Source: Oscillibacter sp. (GTDB taxonomy: Bacteria; Bacillota; Clostridia; Oscillospirales; Oscillospiraceae). From it: a stretch of DNA of 28,570 bases. Location: the NCBI GenBank assembly GCA_003539495.1, contig DPPB01000030.1, positions 14,751-43,320 on the forward strand, given 5' to 3'. Below the pieces are notes generated by a model. The model had not been told where the DNA came from. It saw only the letters and a list, made by a program, of their open reading frames with translations, and searched no databases. The translations under genes were made by a program, and so were the position numbers. Below, piece after piece: positions 6,781 through 14,818 of the stretch (the first letter of the stretch is position 1; each line of letters starts with the position of its first letter).

Positions 6781-7689
6781 TCAGCCTTCCTTCCGGTAGG
6801 GGACACCCAGCTTAGCGGGTACACGGAAATTGCTGCGGAAGATGGTGAGCACGATGGTGAGGATATAGGGCAGAGCGATGATAAGCTCTGTGGGGACAGC
6901 GGTGGTGCCGGTGCGGAAATAGATGGACAGGGCATCCGCCAGGCCGAAGGCCAGGGTGCCCAGCACCGCGCCCTTGGGCGACCAGTTGCCCAAAAAGCAG
7001 ATGGCGAAGGCGATCCAGCCCCGGCCGCCAATGATGTTGCTGCTGAACATACCCAAGTAGCCCACCGTGTAGAACGAGCCCGCCAGGCCGCCGATGCAGC
7101 CGGCCACCAGCACCGTAAGGAAACGGATGCGGTTCACCGGCAGGCCCGCCACATCCACGGCCACGGGATTTTCACCGGTGGAGCGGATGGCCAGGCCCAG
7201 GGAGGTCTTATACAGCACGAAGATGGACACGGGGATGAGGATATAGGCCATGTAGGTGAGGATATTCTGCTGGAAGAAGATCTCCCCGATGAAGGGGATC
7301 TTGCTCAGCAGAGGAATGGACAGCTTCGGCAGAGTGTCGATCTGCAGGGGGGTGGTGGGGACACCAAAGAGCACACGCTGGAAGTAGGAGCAGAAGCCCA
7401 CGGCCAGGATGTTCATGGCAGTGCCGGTGACCACCTGCTGCTGCCCCAGGGTCACGGTGACAAAGGCATACAGCAGAGCCATCAGGCCGCCCAAGGCAAT
7501 GGCCAGCAGCAGGCCCACCAGGAGACTGCCGGACAGATACGTGCCCACAAAGCCGCCCCAGGCGCCGATGAGGAATATGCCCTCAATGGCGCAGATCATC
7601 ATGCCTGTACGCTCAGCGTAAACCTCCGCCAGGGCGCCCAGCAGCAGGGGCGTGCTCATCATAATGGCGCGGGTGAGAATATTGACCAT
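6781..7689 (-). CDS. ABC importer permease, NupQ/YufQ-type
   Basis: A 302-residue inner membrane permease of the branched-chain/ribose type (BPD_transp_2), the second permease of a BmpA/Nup-like importer, probably for nucleosides. About 8 hydrophobic segments are visible. Family signatures include 'LGALAEVYAERTGMMICAIEGIFLIGA' near the N-terminus (split as LGALAEVYAER and IEGIFLIGA) and 'STGENPVAVDVAGLPV' in the middle, the usual cytoplasmic coupling region. It starts 3 bp after the first permease gene and ends before a terminator, so it is the last gene of the operon. Confidence 0.88.
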   Translation of the reverse strand: MVNILTRAIMMSTPLLLGALAEVYAERTGMMICAIEGIFLIGAWGGFVGTYLSGSLLVGLLLAIALGGLMALLYAFVTVTLGQQQVVTGTAMNILAVGFCSYFQRVLFGVPTTPLQIDTLPKLSIPLLSKIPFIGEIFFQQNILTYMAYILIPVSIFVLYKTSLGLAIRSTGENPVAVDVAGLPVNRIRFLTVLVAGCIGGLAGSFYTVGYLGMFSSNIIGGRGWIAFAICFLGNWSPKGAVLGTLAFGLADALSIYFRTGTTAVPTELIIALPYILTIVLTIFRSNFRVPAKLGVPYRKEG

Positions 7690-7692
7690 AGA

Positions 7693-8757
7693 TCATACAC
7701 CTGCCTTTCTCATCATGGCCTTTTTCTTCTTGACGTCCATGGCGTAGCGGACGGCGTAGGAGATGATCACGCAGATCATCACAATGCCCTCAATAAGCTC
7801 GATGATGCTGGCGGGGATATTCAGCCCCGGCAGGCGGCCCATGGTGGTGCCCATTACGTTCAGAAAGCCGAAAAGAATAGAGGCGAAAATGCAGCCCAGG
7901 GGGTTGCCGTTGGCAAGAATGGCGATGCCGATGCCGTAGGAGCCGATGGAAGCATTGAAATCCCGCAGCAGCATGTGCTGCACGCCGTTGATCTCCGTAA
8001 GACCCGCCATACCGGCCAGGCCGCCGGCAATCATGAAGCTGATGACGTAGATCTTGCCGGAGCTGATACCGCCCAGGCGGGAGGCATCGGCATTTTTGCC
8101 CACAGCACGGATCTGGAAGCCCAGCTGCGTCTTGTTCAGCAGAATCCACGCGGCCACGGCGGCGGCCACGGCGATGAGAAAGCCCAGGTGGACCCGGGTG
8201 CCGGGGATGATATTGGGGAGATAGGCAGAGGAGGCGATGGCATCCGTCTGCATATACTCCGCCTTGGTCTCCTGCAGCGAGGTGCGCAGCAGATAGTCCA
8301 TAAAGTTGGTGATGACATAGGTGCTCATCATACTCACCAGGAACTCATTGGCATGGAATTTTGCCTTGGCTCCGCCGATGAGGCCGCCTACGCCCGCACC
8401 GCCGGCAAAGGAGCCCAGCAGCACCAGCAGGAGCAGCAGCCAGGTGGGCAGACTATCCTGCAGGCCCAGAGACAGGGCCACGGCGATGATGGCGCCCATG
8501 GTGAACTGGCCCTGAGCACCGATATTAAAGAGATTGGCGTTGTAGGTAAAGGCAAAGGCCAGGGAGGTGAAGATGAGAGGGGTGGCCTTCACCAAAATCT
8601 CGCCCAGGTTATATTGATCGGTGATGATTTTCCCCAGGGCCTGGCCGCACACGTCCAGGGGATTCACCTTCATGAACAGCAGCAGAAGGCCGCTGATGAC
8701 CAGGCCGATGACCACGGCGGTGATATTATACAGAAGAACATTGCTTTTCGACCTCAT
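7693..8757 (-). CDS. ABC importer permease, NupP/YufP-type
   Basis: A 354-residue permease that pairs with the downstream permease to form the membrane channel of the importer. It has about 9-10 hydrophobic segments, with 'NLFNIGAQGQFTMGA' (typical of this permease class) and 'AVGKNADASRLGGIS' as the likely ATPase coupling loop. Its ATG overlaps the stop of the ATPase gene in an ATGA arrangement (8754-8757), giving translational coupling. A lysine-rich C-terminus ends the protein. Substrate is inferred from the operon. Confidence 0.88.
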   Translation of the reverse strand: MRSKSNVLLYNITAVVIGLVISGLLLLFMKVNPLDVCGQALGKIITDQYNLGEILVKATPLIFTSLAFAFTYNANLFNIGAQGQFTMGAIIAVALSLGLQDSLPTWLLLLLVLLGSFAGGAGVGGLIGGAKAKFHANEFLVSMMSTYVITNFMDYLLRTSLQETKAEYMQTDAIASSAYLPNIIPGTRVHLGFLIAVAAAVAAWILLNKTQLGFQIRAVGKNADASRLGGISSGKIYVISFMIAGGLAGMAGLTEINGVQHMLLRDFNASIGSYGIGIAILANGNPLGCIFASILFGFLNVMGTTMGRLPGLNIPASIIELIEGIVMICVIISYAVRYAMDVKKKKAMMRKAGV

Positions 8758-10277
8758 GCGGTTTGCACCTCCTCCTCCAGCGGGACACCGGCCATCAGCA
8801 GGCCGATCTGCTGGGTGGTGAGTTGACCATTACGGTAAATGCCCATGAATCTGCCGCCGTGCATGACGGCGATGCGGTCGCACAGCTCAAAAATCTCCGA
8901 CAGCTCCGTGGAGATCAGGAGCACTGCCTTTTGGTTGGCCTTTTCCTCCAGGATCACATGGTGGATGCGGTCCACTGCGCCCATATCCAGGCCCCGGGTG
9001 GGCTGATTCAGGATCAGCAGCCGGGAGGCCAGGTCCACCTCCCGGCCCAGGACCACCTTCTGCTGGTTGCCGCCGGAGAGACTGCCGGCGGTATCGTGGC
9101 AGTCGTTGGCCTTGACCCGGTGATTTTCAATGAGCCGGTTGGTATAGCTGTCCAGCTTTTCCCGGCGAATAAAGCCATGGTTGAACCAACCCTTGTCGAA
9201 GCAGCGCTTGAGCAGAATATTCTCCGAAAGGGTCATATCCATGACCATGCCGTCCCGGTACCGGTCCACGGGGACATAGCCGATGCCGCAGGCGTTGCGG
9301 CGGCGGATGCTGGCGCCGGTGATGTCCTGTCCGGACAGGAGGATCTGCCCGGCGGTGGGCTTTTTCAGACCGCAGATGACATCGCACAGGTCATCCTGGC
9401 CGTTGCCGCTGACACCGGCGATGCCGAAGATCTCCCCCTGGCGGATGGTAAAGGAAATGCCGCTGAGCAGGGGGGCGGCGTGCTTTTCCTGCAGGGAGAC
9501 GTCCCGGAGCGTCAGCACCGGATCGCCGGTGCAATCCTTCTGGTCACGGGCGGGGGGCACGATCTCCTGGCCGATCATCAGGCGGGCCAGCTGCTGCTCG
9601 TCGGTGTCTGCCCGGCGGACCTCATCCACTACCACGCCGTTGCGCATGACTACGATGCGGTCGGCCACCTCCATGACCTCCTTCATCTTATGGGTGATGA
9701 AGACCACACTGCTACCCTTGGAGGTGAAGTCCTTGATAAACTGCATGAGATGCTCGGACTCCTGGGGGGTCAGGACGGCGGTGGGCTCGTCCATGATGAG
9801 GACACCGGCGTTGATATAAAGAGCCTTCAGGATCTCGACCTTTTGCTGCTGCCCCACGGCCAGCTCGCCCACCGGGCGGTCCATGGGCACGTCAAAGCCG
9901 TACTCCTTGGCAATTTTTTCCAATTTTTTATTGTGCTCCTTCAGAGAGATGTATCCGTGGACACTGCCCAGGATAATATTTTCCGCAGCGGTGTGGGTGG
10001 GCACCAAAGAGAAGTGCTGCTGAATCATGGCGATGCCCCGGGCCATGGCATCGGCGGGATTCTTGATCTGCACCTGCTGACCGCGGATGAAAATTTCACC
10101 CTCATCCAGTCCATACAGGCCGTATAGGATCTTCATAATGGTGCTTTTTCCGGCGCCGTTTTCGCCCAGCAGCGCCAGCACCTCCCCCTCGCCTACGGTG
10201 AGGGATACATCTTTGTTGGCAATGACCTTTGCAAAGTATTTGGTCACATGCCGCATTTCTACAACGGGAATAGCCAT
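8754..10277 (-). CDS. Double-domain ABC ATPase of a nucleoside/simple sugar importer (NupO-type)
   Basis: A 507-residue protein with two ABC domains in tandem. The first has Walker A GENGAGKST (38-46), signature 'VGQQQKVEIL' and Walker B 'VLIMDEPTAVL'. The second has a degenerate P-loop 'GVSGNGQDDL', signature 'SLSGGNQQKVVLGRE' and 'LLILNQPTRGLDMGA', all normal for this family. The start at 10277 is set by GGAGGAAAT just upstream; the frame stays open to 10370 but those codons run through a hairpin. It energises the two permeases. It is separated from the lipoprotein gene by a MITE-like element and a hairpin. Confidence 0.92.
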   Translation of the reverse strand: MAIPVVEMRHVTKYFAKVIANKDVSLTVGEGEVLALLGENGAGKSTIMKILYGLYGLDEGEIFIRGQQVQIKNPADAMARGIAMIQQHFSLVPTHTAAENIILGSVHGYISLKEHNKKLEKIAKEYGFDVPMDRPVGELAVGQQQKVEILKALYINAGVLIMDEPTAVLTPQESEHLMQFIKDFTSKGSSVVFITHKMKEVMEVADRIVVMRNGVVVDEVRRADTDEQQLARLMIGQEIVPPARDQKDCTGDPVLTLRDVSLQEKHAAPLLSGISFTIRQGEIFGIAGVSGNGQDDLCDVICGLKKPTAGQILLSGQDITGASIRRRNACGIGYVPVDRYRDGMVMDMTLSENILLKRCFDKGWFNHGFIRREKLDSYTNRLIENHRVKANDCHDTAGSLSGGNQQKVVLGREVDLASRLLILNQPTRGLDMGAVDRIHHVILEEKANQKAVLLISTELSEIFELCDRIAVMHGGRFMGIYRNGQLTTQQIGLLMAGVPLEEEVQTA

Positions 10278-10302
10278 ATATTTCCTCCAGCTTCCTTGGA
10301 TA

Positions 10303-10339
10303 GCCTGCTGGCCTGCTTTTTTTGAGCAGGCCAGCAGGC
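10303..10339 (-). other. 15-bp hairpin ahead of the ATPase gene
   Basis: GCCTGCTGGCCTGCT (10303-10317) and its perfect complement (10325-10339), with an 8-nt T-rich loop, end 25 bp upstream of the ATPase start. There is no T tract in either direction outside the stem. It may protect processed mRNA or partly attenuate transcription between the lipoprotein and ATPase genes. Confidence 0.6.
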
Positions 10340-10364
10340 AGGACGAAACCTTATATGTAAGGGA

Positions 10365-10641
10365 TACCATCGATTAACAAGGGCAAACACGCCTGCCAGC
10401 GCGCCTTTGCGGCGCTTTTTGTCCTTCTCACCTTGGCGGGCACCAGCCCGCCTGCGGCTCGAAAACCAAAAATCGCTCGGGAATCCATCGCTGGCAGGTG
10501 CGAAGCAGTTTTGCCGCGCAGAAATGCGTCCAGACAAGGAAAGGACCGCAGGGAATACTTGTCGTATTTCCAAGGGGCTTGACGCGGTATGGGCGCATTT
10601 CTGCGCGGCAAAACCGTGTCTGCTCATGTCAATCGATGGTA
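10365..10641. mobile_element. MITE-like element with 27-bp terminal inverted repeats
   Basis: The ends 10365-10391 and 10615-10641 are inverted repeats matching at 23 of 27 positions, both beginning TACCATCGATT. A further perfect 20-bp inverted repeat lies inside (10509-10528 and 10594-10613). The ends start with TA, as would result from insertion at a TA dinucleotide (IS630/Tc1-mariner type), but this is an inference. No transposase is encoded; frames inside have no recognisable product. The element sits in the operon between the lipoprotein and ATPase genes without breaking either. Confidence 0.65.
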
Positions 10642-10651
10642 ATGAGAGAGC

Positions 10652-11668
10652 TTAGTCAAACAGAGCCTTCAAATCCACCTTGCCGGCCTTCAGATCAGCG
10701 ACGGCCTGGTCGCAGGCGGTCTTGGCCTCGGCGGGGCAGTTATCGGTGTAAACAGGGAAGTAAACATTCTCGGGCACGCCCACTTCTACGATCTGGTGAC
10801 CGGCCAGCTTGCCGGCCAGGAACTGATCGATGGCCCAGACGTACATGGTGGCATAGTCAAAGTCGATGGAGGCCACAACGGTCTTGGGGTCGATGGTGGT
10901 CTGGTCGGAGGAGTAACCCACGACCTTGGCGCCCTTCTCCACGGCACCGTTGATGACACCCAGGCCCAGCTCATTGGCATATACGAACATCACGTCCGCA
11001 CCGTTATCGATCATATTCTCGGACATTTGCTTGCCCAGGGCCACGTCGGTCCAGCTGTTGGAATAGGCCAGGTTGTAGCTGGCATTGGCAATGCCGCGGT
11101 CCTTGGCGATGGAAACGGCGGTCTTGCCGTATACGGCCATCAGGTCCTTCATAGCCTGATTGGGGTCGCCGCCGATGAGGCCGAACTGGCCGTTGGCGGT
11201 GATGTGGCCGGCGATGACGGCGGCCAGGTAGGATGCCTCATACTCCTTGGGGAACAGGGGGCAGAGGTTGTCGGCGTCGCACTTGGAGCCGTTGACGACC
11301 ATGAAGCGGGTGTTGGGATAGTTGGCGGCTACGCTGGAGGCAGCCTCGTCAAACTGGGAGCCGGCGGCCATGATGATGTCATAGCCACGCTCAGCATACT
11401 CACGGAAGGTGGACTCAAAATCGGCTTCCTTCACGGACTCCACATACTCCATCTTGGTGCCCAGCTTCTCGTTGCAGGCTACAACGCCGGCGTAGTTAGA
11501 TGCGTTCCAGCCCTGATCATTGATCTCGCCGGGCAGCAGCAGAACGATCTTCAAATCGGCAGCGGTCTTGGCGCCGCCCTTCTTGTCATCGTTGTTTTTG
11601 CTGCCGCAGGCAGTGAGGGTGGCCATCAGCATTACAGTGGCCAGGATGAAAGCGATAATCTTTTTCAT
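10652..11668 (-). CDS. BMP-family substrate-binding lipoprotein
   Basis: A 338-residue lipoprotein of the BmpA/Med family, which binds nucleosides and feeds them to Nup-type ABC importers. The signal peptide ends in the lipobox LTAC with Cys21 as the lipidated residue, followed by a charged, flexible linker. The body carries family stretches 'LPGEINDQGWNAS', 'YDIIMAAGSQFDEAA' and 'VVGYSSDQTTIDPKTVVASI'. A good promoter lies upstream. It is the first gene of the importer operon. A sugar or other nucleoside-like ligand is possible; nucleoside is the best family-based guess. Confidence 0.9.
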   Translation of the reverse strand: MKKIIAFILATVMLMATLTACGSKNNDDKKGGAKTAADLKIVLLLPGEINDQGWNASNYAGVVACNEKLGTKMEYVESVKEADFESTFREYAERGYDIIMAAGSQFDEAASSVAANYPNTRFMVVNGSKCDADNLCPLFPKEYEASYLAAVIAGHITANGQFGLIGGDPNQAMKDLMAVYGKTAVSIAKDRGIANASYNLAYSNSWTDVALGKQMSENMIDNGADVMFVYANELGLGVINGAVEKGAKVVGYSSDQTTIDPKTVVASIDFDYATMYVWAIDQFLAGKLAGHQIVEVGVPENVYFPVYTDNCPAEAKTACDQAVADLKAGKVDLKALFD

Positions 11669-11721
11669 GTCAATCCTCCTTTAAATTTCCACACTGGTTT
11701 TAGACAGAATGGTATAATCCT

Positions 11722-11750
11722 ATTGTAAAAAATTTGGAGAAATTGGTCAA
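11722..11750 (-). promoter_or_regulatory. Promoter of the ABC importer operon
   Basis: Minus strand TTGACC (11745-11750), 17-bp spacer, TACAAT (11722-11727), about 54 bp before the lipoprotein start. The rest of the 330-bp divergent gap (to 11998) shows a TATAAT at 11961-11966, 33 bp before the AAA ATPase gene, but no convincing -35 at normal spacing. Confidence 0.65.
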
Positions 11751-11998
11751 TGCGACAATTTTTCTATTTTGTTGAAAATGTTACGATACCGAAATGAAAC
11801 ACACGGGAAAATGCCCGGGCGGCCGGCGGCGCTTTTTCACTGGCTGAGAAATGATAGAATTCTGTTCGCTCTCTGCGCGAGAATGAGAAAAAAATTGCGC
11901 AGACAGATTTTTTCCGCGAAAACGGGCGTTTCTTGGCAAAAACTTTATGGGCTGCAGGTGTATAATACGGCATCATGAAAAAGTGGGGAGGCGCAGAT

Positions 11999-12919
11999 AT
12001 GGATATTTTTAAGGAGCTGCAGGAAGAAGGCGTGGATGCGGCACTGCTGGAGGAGATCCAGCGGTTTCGCCAGGCACATCCGGCGCCCCGGGAGGCGGCG
12101 GAGCGTGTTCCCCAGCCACGGTATCTCTACTATGGACGGGAGATTTGGGAGAGCGCGGCGGCGGCTCTGCTGTGTGGGGAGCATCTGCTGCTGGCGGGAC
12201 CTAAGGCCACGGGCAAAAACGTCCTGGCGGAGAACCTGGCAGCGGTGTTTGGCCGGCCGGTTTGGGATGTGTCCATGTATGTGAATGTGGATGCGGCGGC
12301 GCTCATCGGCGCCGATACCCTCCGGGGCGGACAGGTGGAGTTCCGGGAGGGGCCGGTGAGCAAGTGCGCCCGGCTGGGCGGCTTTGGCGTGCTGGACGAG
12401 GTGAACATGGCAAAAAACGAGGCCCTGGCGGTGCTGCATGCCACGCTGGATCACCGGCGGGTCATTGACGTGCCGGGCTATGAACGGATCCATCTGGATG
12501 AAGCCACCCGCTTTATCGGCACCATGAACTACGGCTATGCCGGCACCCGGGAGCTTAATGAGGCACTGGTGTCCCGGTTTGTGGTGCTGGATATGCCCGT
12601 CATCTCCGACGAGAATCTGAAAAAGCTCCTGCGCCGCAGCTTTCCTACCTTGAAGGATCAGTGGGCGGAGCAATTCACGGCGCTGTTTCGGGATTTGCGG
12701 CAGAAGTGTGACAGCGGCGAAATCTCCACCAAGGCACTGGATCTGCGGGGCTTGCTGTCGGCTCTGCACCTGATGGAAAAGGGCATCTGCGCCGGGCAGG
12801 CCCTGCGTCTGGGCGTTATCAACAAGGCCTTTGAGCCCTTTGAGCAGCAGCTGGCGGCAGACACGGTCTGGGCAAGGATCCCGGAGAAGGCGGATCGGGC
12901 CCAGCTGTTTGGGGACTGA
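11999..12919 (+). CDS. MoxR-type AAA+ ATPase
   Basis: A 306-residue AAA_5/MoxR-family ATPase, close to the NorQ/CbbQ-like group. These act as chaperones that, together with a VWA partner, activate or insert metal into a client enzyme. Walker A is GPKATGKN (67-74) and Walker B GVLDEVN (130-136). Sensor 1 'FIGTMN' and the Arg finger region 'ALVSRF' follow. The start at 11999 is preferred over 11975 because GGGGAGG lies between them. The partner VWA gene begins 2 bp after the stop. The window holds no obvious client enzyme next to the pair. Confidence 0.88.
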   Translation: MDIFKELQEEGVDAALLEEIQRFRQAHPAPREAAERVPQPRYLYYGREIWESAAAALLCGEHLLLAGPKATGKNVLAENLAAVFGRPVWDVSMYVNVDAAALIGADTLRGGQVEFREGPVSKCARLGGFGVLDEVNMAKNEALAVLHATLDHRRVIDVPGYERIHLDEATRFIGTMNYGYAGTRELNEALVSRFVVLDMPVISDENLKKLLRRSFPTLKDQWAEQFTALFRDLRQKCDSGEISTKALDLRGLLSALHLMEKGICAGQALRLGVINKAFEPFEQQLAADTVWARIPEKADRAQLFGD

Positions 12920-12921
12920 CT

Positions 12922-14634
12922 ATGGACCGGGAAGAACTGCAAAGCCGCCGGGCCTATAACCAAATCTGGAATGGCGCCGGGCGCTACGACCTGCACCCGG
13001 AGGAGGCGGCGTTCGACGACCAGGGAGACGCCGAGCTCTACATAAACACGATCATGGGCCTGGCCTATGGCCTGTATGATTTTTCACGCTTTCAGCCTAT
13101 GCTGCACAGCTTTCAGCTGCAGCAAAAGGGCGGGCTATATACGGACGTGTTCTGGCTGGGCATGGAGCATGCGGTGTTTGCCCGGGCCGGGAAAACGCGG
13201 CCTGCCCTGGCGGGTCTGCGGCGGGAATATGCCCAAAGGACTTTGGCCCGGCCCCATCCCCAGGACCCTCGGGAAAGTGCCGAGAGCCTCCGGGCCGCCT
13301 GGGCCCGCCGCGTCCTCACCGGAGAGGAGCCCCAGGACCCGTGGCTGCGGCAGGTGCTGGCGGCCCTGGAATTTGACCCGGGGTGGAACGAGCAGAAAAT
13401 CATAGATCGAACGGAGGAGCTGCTGTTTACATTCTTTCGCCGGGCCCGCCGCAGCGTTACCGACCGCCAGTGGGCGGCCTTCGCCGGGCGGAGCATCGTC
13501 GGCAAGGGCGGCGGCGTCCGCCTGATCCGTCCCAACGCCCTCCGGGCCCTGGGACGGGGCGACCCCAGCGAAAGCGGCGGGGTCGGCGCCGGAAAGACCA
13601 TGCGCCTGCTGAGCTTCCTCCAGGGCAAAACGCCGGAGCCCATCCTGCGCCGCTATGTGGAGGACTGCTTCGGTACGTCCATGCTCACCCCCTCGCAGCT
13701 GGCGGAGGCGGAGCGGGAGCTGTGCACGGGGGTACACCGGAACTGCCGGCTGCACTTTACCAGAGGAACGCCGCCGGAGCATCCCGTCAGTGCAGACGCC
13801 GCCTGGGATGCGGAAAGCTTTCAGCGGCAGGGGGAGAAAAACCGGGCGTACTATCAGAAAAACCTTCTGCAAAACCGTCTGACAATCGCCCAGCTCACCC
13901 AAAAACTGCAGAACACCCTGCTGCTGCAGCAGGACGAGGATACCTCCCTGGGCCGCGTGGGGCGGCTGCGGGGGGATGTGGCCTGGCGGGCGGCGGCATT
14001 GGGCGAGCAGCGGATCTTCACCCGCCGCAGCGACAGCCAGCCCGGGGAGCTGTCCGTGGATATTTTGCTGGACGGCTCTGCCTCCCAAAACCGCCAGCAG
14101 GAAAAGCTGGCCGCCCAGGCCTATATCATCGTGGAGAGCCTCAGCCGGTGCCGTATTCCGGTGCGGGTCACGGCGTTTTGCTCCGTCAGCGGGTGTACGG
14201 TTCTGCGGATTTTGCGGGACTATGACAAGCCGGAGGAGAATGACCGGGTCTTTGACTATGTGGCCGCCGGGTGGAACAGGGACGGCCTGGCGCTGCGGGC
14301 TATGGCCTGGCTTATGCGCAAGGCGGTGAGCCAAAACCGCCTGCTGCTGGTTTTATCCGATGCCAGCCCCAATGACGACCAGCGTATTCCTGTGGGGGCG
14401 CTGCCTCTGGGGGGATACAGCTACAGCGGCAAGCGGGGCGTGGATGATACCGCCCAGGAGACGGGGATCCTGCGCCGCCGGGGTATCCGGCCTGTGTGCA
14501 TCTTCACCGGCAGCGACCGGGAGCTGCCCGACGCCCGGAAAATATACGGCCAGGCTATGGAGCGCATCCCATCCATCGGATGGTTTGCCGATGCCGTGAG
14601 CCGGCTGCTGTGCAGGCAGCTGCGGCAGGGATGA
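12922..14634 (+). CDS. VWA-domain partner of the MoxR ATPase (CobT/NorD-like)
   Basis: A 570-residue protein with a C-terminal von Willebrand A domain (about 375-565). The MIDAS metal site is DGSAS (384-388), with supporting 'WNRDGLALRAM' and 'LVLSDASPND'. The first 370 residues are charged and helical, with no recognised domain. This layout is that of CobT/NorD-like proteins that work with MoxR ATPases. It is separated by 2 bp from the ATPase gene, so the two are co-translated. The 'nitric oxide reductase activation' label often given to such proteins is not supported here, because no nitric oxide reductase gene is seen. Confidence 0.82.
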   Translation: MDREELQSRRAYNQIWNGAGRYDLHPEEAAFDDQGDAELYINTIMGLAYGLYDFSRFQPMLHSFQLQQKGGLYTDVFWLGMEHAVFARAGKTRPALAGLRREYAQRTLARPHPQDPRESAESLRAAWARRVLTGEEPQDPWLRQVLAALEFDPGWNEQKIIDRTEELLFTFFRRARRSVTDRQWAAFAGRSIVGKGGGVRLIRPNALRALGRGDPSESGGVGAGKTMRLLSFLQGKTPEPILRRYVEDCFGTSMLTPSQLAEAERELCTGVHRNCRLHFTRGTPPEHPVSADAAWDAESFQRQGEKNRAYYQKNLLQNRLTIAQLTQKLQNTLLLQQDEDTSLGRVGRLRGDVAWRAAALGEQRIFTRRSDSQPGELSVDILLDGSASQNRQQEKLAAQAYIIVESLSRCRIPVRVTAFCSVSGCTVLRILRDYDKPEENDRVFDYVAAGWNRDGLALRAMAWLMRKAVSQNRLLLVLSDASPNDDQRIPVGALPLGGYSYSGKRGVDDTAQETGILRRRGIRPVCIFTGSDRELPDARKIYGQAMERIPSIGWFADAVSRLLCRQLRQG

Positions 14635-14659
14635 AGGGCAGAATCAAATACAGAAAAAC

Positions 14660-14691
14660 CGGTGCCCTCCGCATATTTGCGGAGGGCACCG
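14660..14691 (+). terminator. Likely terminator of the MoxR-VWA unit
   Basis: Perfect 13-bp stem CGGTGCCCTCCGC (14660-14672) and its complement (14679-14691), 6-nt loop. Only a short GGTTT follows, so termination may be inefficient. Confidence 0.6.
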
Positions 14692-14751
14692 AGGTTTACA
14701 TGGCCTGTGCAAGGCCCTTGACGATAGACGCAGATTTTTTTTGAGAAAATT

Positions 14752-14785
14752 GAGCAGTCCCCCGGTGAAAGCCGGGGGACTGCTC
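14752..14785 (-). terminator. Terminator of cstA
   Basis: Perfect 14-bp stem (14752-14765 with 14772-14785), 6-nt loop. Read on the minus strand it is followed by AATTTTCTC and then a long T run. Confidence 0.8.
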
Positions 14786-14818
14786 CTGTTAGGAAAATAT
14801 TTGAGGAGAGAAAAATCT

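Noticed and set aside
8763..10127. A 454-codon plus-strand frame opposite the ABC ATPase
   Set aside because: It is antisense to two complete ABC domains and has biased composition.
10407..10655. Short open frames inside the MITE-like element
   Set aside because: Frames on both strands are open only because of GC content; no ribosome binding site or family pattern supports them.
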